The translations under genes and the position numbers were made by a program. Source: Leptodontidium sp. MPI-SDFR-AT-0119 (lineage: Eukaryota; Ascomycota; Leotiomycetes; Helotiales; Leptodontidiaceae). From it: a stretch of 64,000 nt of DNA. The DNA lies in the NCBI GenBank assembly GCA_020726505.1, contig JAHLEZ010000001.1, positions 620,001 to 684,000 on the forward strand, given 5' to 3'. Within the stretch, counting starts at the first letter, position 1; the number at the start of each line of letters is the position of its first letter. The notes beneath the pieces are model-generated. The model was not told the origin of the DNA. It did no database searches and saw nothing but the letters and a program-made list of their open reading frames with translations. This document shows positions 34,820 to 44,882 of the stretch, piece by piece.

Positions 34820-35559
34820 CGGGAGGGGGTAGATAGTTGTTGACTTCTAGCAATGAGATTCTGTATTGGATCTGTGGAGAGGGATGTAGTGGTATGTAGC
34901 AGTGTATATGTGCATGTACAGACGAATGAAAGTATGGTTGACTGGTATAATGAAAATACCGCACGGCTTTTGGAAGGTCACTCTTTATGTGTGTGGTGAA
35001 GAACAAAGCCACCACATACTAGCTACTATCTGATTTCACAAAGAACTTAAAGTAACTCACTTGAGCGATTGCCACAACCACGACATTTTCCATAACAAAA
35101 ATGAAAGGTAGCAAACTCTCACGGATAGTTGAGGAGTGCGACTCAGCTAACATTGAGTTGGCCTCCGGATATCCTCGTACATCGAGGAGGACTCATATAC
35201 TTCGTCGAAATGGAAAGCATTGTATTCGATTTAGAGAGAGCGAGTGCGTAGTGCAATCTATGGGAAGAATAGCCGTGTTGCTGCTGCAAATGATTGTAGC
35301 AAGCTTTGGTTATGCTGGGCTTCTCGCTCAGCCAACCCTCTGGGTTGGAATTTGGTTCTGGAAATTGGATACTGTGGTGTGACGGAGGGTTTCCTCAGCG
35401 CAACTCTGCACTAAAAATGCTGATTTTATCAAAACATCTGCTGAAAAAACGTCTGACTTTGATGTGACTTTTGCCGTGATATTCGTGGTCGCTCAAGTCT
35501 ATACGTTCTGAATTTAACTCCGTCGCTATGCATGCAAAATTTGTGAAGTACAGAGCCGT
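34820..35559. other. Intergenic, no gene recognised
   Basis: 740 bp. The plus-strand ORF 35101-35382 (93 codons) begins with an ATG but shows no family motif or signal; I do not call it. The region should hold the promoter of the 34019-34819 gene and the SDR 3'UTR. Confidence 0.4.
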
Positions 35560-36805
35560 TCATTTCGCTGCTCTCTTCTGTCTCCGAGATTTCAACTTCT
35601 TGCTCTCGGCGCTACTCCCAGTGGCTTCAGACTTTTCGGTGTCATGCTCCTTCGGCTTCTGGCTCATATTGGCTTTCTCTTGCTCCTTTTTCTCCAGGGC
35701 CCTCTTGACAGCTTCCTCTCTCTCGACTCTCTCGATCAACTTCTCACTACCTTCCCATAATCTCTTCGCAACTTTCTCGTCCTTCACATCACTCCTCACG
35801 AAATTCAGCTCTTGGCATTCCTTGATCATCTTCCCGCCTGCTCCTCGACCAAGTGTAGCTTCCATGGCAGCATACAGGAAGCTCTGAGAACCTCCTTCTG
35901 AGCTCTTCAGCAGTAGCCAAACGTTTTGCCACAAGACCAGATATACACCTAAGCCCCACAGCGTTCCTCGTGTGAACCATCTTCGCATTCCTGGAGTCCG
36001 CGAGTATCCGGGATCCACAAAGATCACCCGCGCATTCATAGGCGCCCCATCTGGTCTTTTATATGCGTCCAAGTGCTTTTGAAAAGCATGCCCAAAAATT
36101 GTAAGCGCCAGTTTACTTCTAGCATATGACATTGCTGGTGACCACTCCTTCTTTTTCATAGCGATGCTTCCATCGTCGACAGGAGGCGATCTGATGTAAG
36201 AGGAACAATTTGCGAATATGATTCGAACATCTCGGTCGGGGGGGTTGAGCTCGGATAGCCGGACTGAGTATGCTCAGTAGGTGAAAGTTCGCGAGATAGT
36301 TCACTACCCAAGTCTCTTCGAGTCCTTCCTCTGTCAAGATTCGAGGCTTGCCCGGTGGTGTCAAAGTCGCAGCGCAAAGTATTATCATATCAAGTCTTCG
36401 AGGTGGAGCATTGTCGATCCATTTCGTCGCGAACTGTCGAATGCTGTAGAGGGAAGACAAGTCAACCTGCTCCGCGTATATCATCTCGTTCCCGCTCTTC
36501 TCCCGTAAATCCTCAATGTAGTCAACGAGAAAGATGTCCTTGGGTGATTGGTGAACGAGGAGAATGATTTGGGCACCTCGTTGTGCCAAAGCAAGAGCTG
36601 TAGCAGCTCCTATTCCAGATGTGCCTCCTGTTATCATCACCACTTTGCTATGCATCTGCCGTTCCGAGGTATTGGCTACGCCCTTAGAGTACCACTTGAC
36701 AAGGCCGACAGCGAGAAGAGCTGCGACGACTTTGAGAATGCTCCCTACATTGTTGATATTAGGAACGATCTGCCAAAAGAGGTCTGCGATCATATGTATC
36801 GCCAT
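35560..36805 (-). CDS. Short-chain dehydrogenase/reductase (Env9/retinol-DH-like) with one frameshift
   Basis: About 415 codons in two frames. The N-terminus has a membrane segment (about 20-38) and the NAD(P)-binding motif TGGTSGIG (residues 59-66). DLSSLYSIRQFA and the catalytic YxxxK motif (YARSK) follow; the usual NNAG is CAA-like (ILCAATLTPPG). The C-terminus is a Lys/Glu-rich helix ending in KSRRQKRAAK. The two frames join at a run of seven G (seven C on the coding strand) at 36238-36244: six C would give a continuous protein across DRDVRIIFANCSSYIRS. So there is one extra base, either a real mutation, a slippage-prone tract or a sequencing error. Membrane-anchored SDRs of this type act on lipids or retinoid-like ketones at ER/lipid droplets; the substrate is unknown. 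Confidence 0.72.
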
Positions 36806-37011
36806 TTTTGCGGTGTGGCGAATTGTATCCTAGGTATCCGGGCTGTGTCAACATCGAGAGCATGGGAAAGGAGAAGATGTTGAAATTCGATCCAGAGGGC
36901 GGTGGCAGAATTTAAGCTTAATTTAGCTTCGGAGCTAGGAGTATGTTATGTGAACTCCTCGCCCACCACCAAAGGCAAATCAACTTCACCACTACAGACT
37001 CAGCGAGGCAA

Positions 37012-37722
37012 ATGTCCGACGACGAGACTTACGAGATCCCGCTCCAGGACCAACGGGCCTTTGGAGCTGGTATCAAGCGGAAAAGGGTAAAGTTTGTACC
37101 ATCATCCACGCCATCCACGACTCCCTTGTCGAGCAACTTAGGACAATCAGTCAGCGACCTCTATCTCAAGCTGGTACTCCCAGGTGACCAGAAAACCACA
37201 CCATCTCTACCGTCGAAATCCTCAAACGTAACTGAGGATGTTTCTCCGAGTGGAAGTGTTCAAACCTCTATGTGCGAGATCTGCAGCCTCCCCCTCTCCG
37301 AGGCAGCCATACCACCATCGGAAGCTCTAGACACAGAGCAAACCACTAAGCAACGACCTCACGAAGCTTCTCTTGCGCATCAGGTCTGTCTGGCGCATTC
37401 TCATCCGCCTTCACATCTCGACCGGAACCGCAAAGGTCTCACATACCTGTCTGCATATGGCTGGGATCCAGACTCTCGACGAGGTTTGGGCACTGAAGGA
37501 CAAGGCATTCAATTTCCTATTAAAACCAAACCAAAAGACGACAAAATGGGTATTGGAGTCGTGCTACCAAAGGAAGCTGACAGGCGGAAGAAAGAAAAGA
37601 TCCAGAGGCTGGACGCAGGAAAGGTTAGGAAGCAATATGAACAGGACAAGAAGAAGGCGGAGAGGTTAAGAGAGATGTTCTACAGAAACGATGATGTTGA
37701 AAGGTATCTCGGTGGGGGTTGA
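37012..37722 (+). CDS. G-patch protein with C2H2-like finger (GPANK1-like)
   Basis: A single exon of 236 residues; the start MSDDETYEIP was chosen over the upstream in-frame ATG 36943, which lies in the promoter. A Cx2C...Hx5H finger (C88, C91, H123, H129) is followed by a G-patch (about 144-184: GLTYLSAYGWDPDSRRGLG...MGIGVV) with the spaced glycines typical of DEAH-helicase activators. The C-terminal coiled coil is basic (RKKEKIQRLDAGKVRKQYEQDKKKAERLRE would be its core; only its Lys/Arg/Glu character is claimed). G-patch proteins stimulate DEAH RNA helicases in splicing or ribosome biogenesis. It is divergent from the SDR gene, 206 bp apart. Confidence 0.8.
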   Translation: MSDDETYEIPLQDQRAFGAGIKRKRVKFVPSSTPSTTPLSSNLGQSVSDLYLKLVLPGDQKTTPSLPSKSSNVTEDVSPSGSVQTSMCEICSLPLSEAAIPPSEALDTEQTTKQRPHEASLAHQVCLAHSHPPSHLDRNRKGLTYLSAYGWDPDSRRGLGTEGQGIQFPIKTKPKDDKMGIGVVLPKEADRRKKEKIQRLDAGKVRKQYEQDKKKAERLREMFYRNDDVERYLGGG

Positions 37723-38432
37723 ATGGTGATGGAAAGTTCGGAAATTATTCACAACACCTGGGTGGGCAGGCCAGGAAAGCTGATGGGCAGGTATTACCCA
37801 GATATCAAGTGGTGGGCCAAGTACCAAATATCTTGAGTAGTCTCCGTTCAGCACGAGTTGGGAACATTTGTCCCATGACTGTGACGGGCCTATTCAGCAG
37901 ATGTAGTTGAGGGTCCCGGCCATACGGAACCAGACTTCGTTCATATATTGCGGGCAGACTCCTGGTCTCTACTCCAGGACAATAGTCATTAAGATGATAT
38001 CAATGTCAATACTTCAATTTGAGAAGTGAAACTCCCCACAAAAAGACAGACCAGTGAGCGTGACTATCATTGAAGTAACCACAGTACAGCAAATATCCTG
38101 ATGTGAAAATCTGACTAGGAATACCTCCCATGACCTGACGCAACTATTCTTTGAGATGCTTATTTATATCCACAAGAAGCATTTGGAGGCTCGATTGATC
38201 GGGCCCAGTTTTGCCGACGGACACTAAAAGGTGAGGCTTCGTTTCGCCGGGATGCAAGCCAAAACCCCGCCAAGGAGGAATTAACACTGACACGGCCGGC
38301 CACGTCCTCGCATCAACAGTACAGCTTCTCTCCTACCAGCAAAACACCAGCAGATCTTGGGATTCGATTGCTTGTACCTTGCGACCATAATCGACTGCAG
38401 ATCTCGCACGCCAGACTGTGTGACGGGCCAAG
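37723..38432. promoter_or_regulatory. SEC1 upstream region
   Basis: 710 bp between the G-patch stop and the SEC1 ATG with no coding frame. It contains G-patch 3'UTR and SEC1 promoter. No specific site is claimed. Confidence 0.4.
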
Positions 38433-40866
38433 ATGGTCTCTGCTATCCAGGAACAGCGAGATAGTGAGCAGAGGCATCCACCCCACCATGGACAAGACTG
38501 ACCGCCCAAATAGTCATCTTGGATACCATAAAATCAATAACCAGGGGAGATGTAGGTCTGCCGTCTCGACCCGCTATACTTATGCTCACGAACTCTACAG
38601 TGGAAGGTGCTGGTCATCGACGAATCTACCAAGAAGATAATCGACAATGTCGTCAAAGAAGATGACATTCTCAACGAGAACATTGCGAGTACGTGCTATT
38701 TCGAAAGGCAGATGGATAGTATGCTAAGAATAGGCAAGATATTGAGAGGATCGAGGATAGGAGGGAGATGAATCCGGATATGGATGCCATTTACCTACTG
38801 TCGCCACAACCACACATCGTCGATTGCCTCCTCGCCGACTTCGAACGCAGGAGATACAGAAAATCTTTTCTGGTATGGACTGCTCTTCTCGATCCTCAGA
38901 TGCGCCGGCGTCTCGACGTCTCAAGACAAGTACAAGAACAAATGGCAGGATTCGAGACACTATCAATCGACTACTTTCCCCGCGAGTCGCATCTGATCAC
39001 ATTCCGAGATCCCTGGAGTTTCCCTATTCTATATCACCCTGCGTGCAACAGTCTTGTTCGCGATCATATGCAGATCCTTGCACAAAAGGTACGATAGCTC
39101 CCGATACCTCGTTCAACACCAGGCTTACTTTACAGATCACGGGCATATGCGTTTCGTTAGGAGAATATCCCAAAGTCCGTTATTATAGACCTCGAAATCC
39201 AAACCACGAAGCAAGTGTCCTCTGCAGTCATTTGGCCAAATTCGTCCAGGACGAGCTTGATGCTTATGCAAAGTTCAATCAAAACTTTCCACCTCCTTCC
39301 TCACGGCCGCAGGGTGTTCTCGTTGTTACCGACAGGGCAATGGATATCATGGCACCCCTCATCCACGAGTTCACGTACCAAGCCATGGCCCACGATCTGT
39401 TACCAATAAAGGAGGGGGACAAGGTTTTCTATAAAACAGTTGTCAATGAGGGAACAGCACAAGAAGAGGAAAAGGACATGGAAATTGGAGAGAAGGACAA
39501 AATCTGGGTGAATAACAGACACAGCCACATGAAAGATACGATTGAGAAGTTGATGGGCGACTTTCAGAAGTTCATTGACGAGAACCCCAATTTTACGAAT
39601 GCGGATGCAGATGCAACCAGTCTGAATGCAATCAAAGATATGCTGGCTGGGTTGCCACAATTTCAAGAAATGAAGGAGGCATACTCGTTGCATTTGAGCA
39701 TGGCTCAAGAATGCATGAACATATTCCAGCACCGAAAACTCCCAGATATTGCTTCAGTAGAACAGTCACTGGCAACTGGACTGGACGAGGACTTTCGGAA
39801 GCCGAAGAACCTCGCAGATCAGGTTGTACGATTACTGGATGATGAAAATATCGGACCAGCAGACCGATTACGCCTGATCATGCTCTACATTATTTATCGA
39901 GATGGTATGATTCAGGATGACATTCAACGTCTCCTCGCACATGCAGCACTTCCACCTCAAGATGCAGAAGCCATCACCAACCTCGACCTTATTGGTGCAC
40001 GCACCACGAAGGCCAGTCTCAAGGAAGTGAGACCTCCGGCACAACCTTTGTTCCCTCGAAAGACCGTCCCAACTGCTCAGAACGAGGAATATGCCCTCTC
40101 ACGATTTGAGCCAGCAGTGAAATTGATGCTCGACGACATTACGAAAGGGACACTCGATCAGATGACCTTCCCTTATATCAGACCTCCCCTGGACAATTCC
40201 GAGGAACTTGCAGCCCAATCTCAAGCATCGCTTCGAAGCGCCAAGCCGACTTGGGCCAGGAATCGCATGTCGACTGTTGAGAACAGGCAAAGGATCATTG
40301 TCTTTATGGCGGGTGGGGCGACTTATTCGGAATCTCGGGCTTGCTATGAAGTTTCCAGAACGACTGGAAAGGACATTTTCCTTGCCACAAGCCACATGGT
40401 GAATCCAGCACTTTATGTGAGGCAAGTTGGTGATCTAAGTGAAGATCGAAGGAGACTAGATTTGCCAGTAGACAGGCCAAAGCCAAAGGCTCCATCGCAT
40501 CTCTTCGTACGAAATGATCCCCCCCCAGCAGCTCTTCCAGTAGGGCCAGGTAGGCCAGGGGCGATGGGTCTTCCAGGTGGTCCAGGGAGACCAGGTCAGC
40601 TACCGAGAAGTCCAGGACCTCCCGCACTTCCTCAAAAGAGTCCATCCTACAACAATCCCAATCCTTACGACAGGCCAGCACCTCAGCCACCAACGGCTGG
40701 ACTAGCAGCTATGAGCATGAACTCAGGAAGCGGGCGACCAATTCCCCTAAATGGCGCCAATGGAGCTGATGCGACGCCAAGCAAAGGCAAATTGGAGAAG
40801 AAGAGCAAATACAAGGAAGAGGGCGGGGAGAAGAAGAAGCGGGGGTTCTTCAGCAGTAAGAAGTGA
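38433..40866 (+). CDS. SEC1: Sec1/Munc18 family exocytosis regulator Sec1
   Basis: Five exons, join(38433-38463, 38514-38551, 38601-38688, 38739-39088, 39136-40866), encode 745 residues. Sec1 binds assembled exocytic SNARE complexes at the plasma membrane and works with the exocyst, important for hyphal tip growth. The opening MVSAIQEQRDIILDTIKS, then WKVLVIDESTKK and NVVKEDDILNENIA, is diagnostic. It only appears when the two tiny exons (31 and 38 nt) are spliced in. Downstream come PNMDAIYLL-like NPDMDAIYLLSPQP, SLGEYPKVRYYRP and LVVTDRAMDIMAPLIHEFTYQAM. The last ~150 residues are Pro/Gly-rich then very basic (KKSKYKEE...KKKRGFFSSKK), a fungal extension. All junctions keep phase. Confidence 0.93.
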
Positions 40867-41188
40867 TTACCTTAGGCTCATATCACAGCATCGTTCGGCG
40901 TTCTAGCTCACAGCCATCTTTCTAATGGGGGCATCGTGGGAGTTGGGCATACATATGCGAGAGAGTTTGTTCATATTATATGGCATGATCGGAGGATTAA
41001 TGAGAGGATACACTAAAGGTCCATGAAGCAACGAAAGTTCTGAGTGGCTTGAAATGATTGCAAGTGACATGAAGCGAGCGATTCAGGGGCAGCCTCGCTT
41101 ATGACTTATCCACCTGTGAAGCCAATTACAACAAAAACAAATCATCCCAACACACTCTCCTGTCCTCTCTTGGCCCTGGATGGCAAAT
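40867..41188. other. Convergent intergenic region
   Basis: 322 bp between the converging 3' ends of SEC1 and the secreted cysteine-rich gene; 3'UTRs only, no ORF of interest. Confidence 0.4.
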
Positions 41189-41524
41189 CTAACAGCTACA
41201 TCCACAAGAACTGCCACCGCAGATCGCACAGCCCGCCTCCCTCATACCCCACGGATCAGGTCCACACTCCGCATCGTTCAAACAAGTCAACCAGTCACCA
41301 TGTCCTCTTCCCAAAGCCATCCAGCACCACGAACCATCTGTTTTGCACTTCTGCCAGCAATACCCCTTTTCACAACCGTGGTCGCGAACAGCACATGATC
41401 GTGAGTGCACGTTGCTGAGGTGGCCTTTGCCGGCGATGGGGTGTGGATCCCTGGCTTGGAGAGACTGCGCAGCGGTTGCTGCTGCAGTGCTGAGAAAGAT
41501 GATGAGTGTGTTGGAGAACTTCAT
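41189..41524 (-). CDS. Small secreted cysteine-rich protein (12 Cys)
   Basis: A single exon of 111 residues. The start MKFSNTLIIFLSTAAATAA gives a classic signal peptide (cleavage near residue 20). An earlier in-frame ATG at 41590 would bury it, so 41524 is preferred. The mature part contains 12 cysteines spaced as C-x6-C-x4-C-x3-C-x6-C and so on (SRSCAVRDHGCEKGYCWQKC; SWCWMALG; AICGGSSCGCSC), with conserved-looking Trp in YCW and WCW. This pattern recurs in small secreted proteins of plant-associated and saprotrophic ascomycetes. Disulphide-stabilised effector or antimicrobial roles are typical guesses, but none can be assigned here. The gene lies just beside a decayed transporter region. 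Confidence 0.72.
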   Translation of the reverse strand: MKFSNTLIIFLSTAAATAAQSLQARDPHPIAGKGHLSNVHSRSCAVRDHGCEKGYCWQKCKTDGSWCWMALGRGHGDWLTCLNDAECGPDPWGMREAGCAICGGSSCGCSC

Positions 41525-41546
41525 TTTGAGGTCTGGTGAGGAAGTG

Positions 41547-41880
41547 TTAGCTGATGATAGATAAAGTAGTGCCTGGGAATATGGAATCACGTACTGGTTT
41601 GAGGACTTGGAAGTATATCATCTCCTCTCCATCCTCGGCGATTGCATCATCCAACTTTTCAGCACTCACGAACTCTCTCAATTCTTCTCGCTGCTGGCGT
41701 AGTACCTCAGACCGCTTCTCGTTCATACAAATGCGTCACGGAGATCCTCTTTACCAGCAAAGAAGACGGTGTTGCTTATGCTGCAGATATCGTAAGATAC
41801 TGTGTCTGCAGCCAGCATCGATTTCGTGTTGTACGCCTCCAACGCTTCTAGGAATGCTCCGGGTGAGATACACTTCGCTG
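41547..41880 (-). pseudogene. Possible remnant of an unknown protein gene
   Basis: On the minus strand, two abutting frames read coherently: SPGAFLEALEAYNTKSM...AGKEDLRDAF, and after a one-base shift near 41733, MNEKRSEVLRQQREELREF...FQVLKPVRDSIFPGTT, ending TAA at 41547-41549. The amphipathic, charged helical style and consistent codon use suggest former coding sequence. The end lies only 22 nt upstream of the secreted-protein ATG, so it must overlap that gene's promoter. I do not recognise the family; chance is possible. Confidence 0.3.
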
Positions 41881-41989
41881 AATACAGCGCAGGCACTGCG
41901 TTGTTTTATTTCCCTGCGATTCTGTTTCACCAGCATTTCATGTGAAAGAGAACTTTTATTAAACCTTTACAGCATGTAGAATAATCCCC

Positions 41990-42636
41990 TTATACCTCCT
42001 ACAGAATCGCCAGTCTTTTCCTCAAAATCCAAACTACCTTCCTCCAATTTCCAACCCCCGCTCCCTTCCCATCCCAAGAGCTTCAACATCTAAATCAAAG
42101 AGGGCGTGCATGTCACTTTGAGGTTGCATAGTGTTGCACTGAACTAAAACCCGTCCGAGGCTGGCATCTCACCCGCCTTGCAGAAGTGACTTCCGAGATT
42201 ATCTGCAGACTTTGAGCGGGTGGTCTTGGCAACCTCACCGCCGCAAACATTGCAACTGCAAATACGATGCACGTTGTCTACTTTTCATTTAAGCTCAGCT
42301 TTCAGCTGCATTGTGTTCGGCTGCACAACTTGGACCGGCGATTGTTTTCCCTTGTGACAAATTCTTATAGCTGTACTAACTACAGTGATACATTGTTTAC
42401 TACGTACCCGTTTCTCAACATATGGAAGAGATGTGCATTTATAGGTGTGTAAATAAATTGTCATGTTTTTGCAAGTGGCGTGGAAGGAATTCTTGGTATC
42501 TGGGTGAATCAGCTTCCCAAAACGACCAAAATAATATCAGACCACAACTTCTATTTAATGTCGGCCAGAAGTTTTGACTCGTTCAACGACACTCAGCTAC
42601 TTATACTCTGTTACTATAATGCATGACTCTACCTAT
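41990..42636. other. Intergenic, no gene recognised
   Basis: About 650 bp downstream of the decayed transporter and upstream of the 41.5 kb remnant. A pyrimidine-rich block (about 42000-42070) is present. No sustained coding frame. Confidence 0.4.
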
Positions 42637-43312
42637 TTAGTAGATATACCTGAAGTTCAAGTTCTCCCTATCCGTCATATCGCTAAACGCAATCCTATCC
42701 GCCTCCCTCTCCCTCTCAACCCAAGCTTCCACACTCTCTCCCTCCCCCACGCCTTGCATGCGATCTCTCTTCTTATTCTCCTGACTCAACAGCACCCTCA
42801 GGGCCAAAATAACATCCACCTCCAACAAATGGTTGACAATCATACTCCAAATCCCCAACTGATATCTCGGGCTCTGACCGCCCTTGTAAAAGAACGGACC
42901 TGCAATGTTCCCCGTACAGCATCCGAGGAAGAGCACAGCGTTCGTGACGACTCCCTTCATATGACCAGCTGTATTGGCCGTTTGTAGCGAGAGAATCATA
43001 ACGAACGCCGCGCTGTAAGGTCCGGTTAATACGATACCAGACGATCAGCTTTGTTATGCTCAGACAAGAACGCGAGACCGAACGCCCCAGCTATGTTTGG
43101 TAGCAAGAAAGGATGATAAACTAGCATCGACTCTGCTTCCTATGTCTAGCGACATATTCGTTAAGAAACACGCAAGTCAAGACAGAGTTTCGGATCAAAG
43201 AAAGCGTCTTTTACCTGGTAGCCTTTGAGGTGTTTATTCTTGACGCCGGTTTGGTTTTCGCGCAGGCGGCGTCGAGCTGGGGAGAGCGCTTTTGCAGTTA
43301 CTGGGGAGTCGG

Positions 43313-43344
<32 letters not shown>

Positions 43345-44290
43345 ATATGAAGAGAGCTATGCCCCAGATGCAGCAGAGAGCACCGATGAGGAGGAAATCG
43401 TATTTCCAGGATGCGAGGGACCCTTTGATGTGCCCGATTCCATAGCCAAGGAGGTCGCCGAGACCGATGCCAAGGCGGTTGGCTGTGTACTATATTCCGA
43501 TTCTGACGGGCTGTTGGCGAAGAGTGTACCTGGGAGGGAAGGTTAGTTGAAAGTGAGCGTGGCTTGGGTGGGGGGTTAAATGTCGAAGAACTGATTGACA
43601 CATTTACGTCCCCTCATCGTCATAACCGAAGTAAAAACCAAGATTGGGAAGCGGTTGAAGACAAAGGGTCTCACCACATAGGAGTAATCAACATGAACGA
43701 TGGATATGAACAGGCCTCCGCCGCACCAGAGAAAGCTCTCAACACAGTAAGCTGAGTGAAGTTCTTCGCCGTAGCTTGCAACATGAGGAAGAATCCCCAC
43801 ATGAAGATGTTAATGCCTGGACATTTCCTAATGGGGAATATTTTCCTCATGAAGTTCGTCGGGACTGAATTGCAACGGTCTTAGTTTAAATGTTTCGATT
43901 AACAGAGGAATCGCATCTAATGTACTTTGGGGAGAGGACAGAGAAGGGGTTTCAAAGAGGACGAGAAGACATCCAAGCCTAAGCCAAAAACCCAAAGTAG
44001 AAAATCAACGATAACCAGCTGTACTGCGTCTCACCCAGATTTAAATCCTCTTTAATCCCAAACATAGCAGCGTAACTCAGCGTCGTTTGTTGATATTGAA
44101 GAATGCATAGCAGACTGCCAAGTACGGCAGGATCATGAGGTCTATTTTCCATTGTAGAGCGCGCTCTTCTTTTGGGGAACGTGTCACGTGTAAATCACCG
44201 GGATTGGCAAGGAGTGCTAGTGCGGTGTCCCCGTCGCTTGCTTTGGGGTGAGAGGTGCCATTTTAATTGCGTGAATGTTGCGTTTGGAGA
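42637..44290 (-). pseudogene. Dal5-type MFS anion:cation symporter pseudogene
   Basis: Segments typical of the allantoate/Dal5 transporter family appear in order on the minus strand: LQWKIDLMILPYLAVCYAF (TM1), LSYAAMFGIKEDLNL, QYSWLSLIFYFGFLA, GIGLGDLLGYGIG, SWKYDFLLIGALCC, DSPVTAKALS, NKHLKGYQVKDAFFDP, LQTANTAGHMKGVV, GNIAGPFFYKGGQ, and the family-ending DRENLNFRYIY. The reading is broken by TAG at 43979-43981, TAG at 43490-43492 (in place of Trp in RIGIW), a 29-base homopolymer insertion at 43316-43344, and several frame changes between 43000 and 43200. The family imports allantoate, vitamins or other organic anions across the plasma membrane. The N-terminus before TM1 (about 44150-44290) reads in frame but has no clear ATG. 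Confidence 0.75.
43316..43344 (+). repeat. 29-nt poly(G) tract
   Basis: Uninterrupted run of 29 G on the plus strand (C on the transporter's coding strand), preceded by GGGGA. It lies inside the decayed transporter at a loop between membrane segments and creates a spurious polyproline reading. Long G runs slip easily and can form quadruplexes; length may vary between isolates or be mis-sequenced. Confidence 0.9.
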
Positions 44291-44882
44291 GAGTGTTTCC
44301 AGTGCCTTGCTGAGGGCTTGTCGTTTGTTTCAATGTCCGAGGTTGAGGTGGATGAAGGGAATCTGCTGTAGTGGCAGGGGACTTGCGGGAGAGAATACGC
44401 ATGATCAAGAATACTTATTTGAACAGTTGCGAGAAAGCGTACGATAGTACGAAGAAGAGTACGTAGGAGAAATATGAGAGGGGAAACAAACATATAAATA
44501 ATTAATGAGAAGGATGCTTACACCCGTCAGATACCGATGACCAAGCTTTTGGATCTAGCATGCTTCCGTTGGAGAGGCTGGAGGTCTTCAACAATGTCAA
44601 GTGTTGCTGATCCATCCCACTTTCTCAGATCAATTACCTCTTTAGTACGCGGGGACCCCAATAACGCGGGGAACATTTGCACGACGCGAGACGGGCGAGG
44701 CGCGGCAGGTATGCCGAAATAAGTTACTCACAAGGGCAAGAAAAGAGAGTAGCACAATAATGGTAATGCGCTGATACAGGCATATCTCATTGCTGACCAT
44801 AGCTAGGCATAATTTGCCGCTTTGCGAATCTCCAATATCATATAATTACATACGCACACATTCGTATCATGATATCCTGCAT
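44291..44882. other. Intergenic, no gene recognised
   Basis: 590 bp between the transporter relic and the 3' end of the 4E-T-like gene. The ORF 44537-44722 (+) has no motif. Confidence 0.4.

Noticed and set aside
41554..41979. 141-codon plus-strand ORF, Ser/Cys-rich
   Set aside because: Opposite strand of more protein-like frames at 41547-41880; no signal peptide despite the cysteines.
43161..43601. Minus-strand ORF with a PPPPPPPPP stretch that looks like a proline-rich protein
   Set aside because: The polyproline is simply the poly(C) tract read as CCC; on either side other frames match the Dal5 transporter family better.
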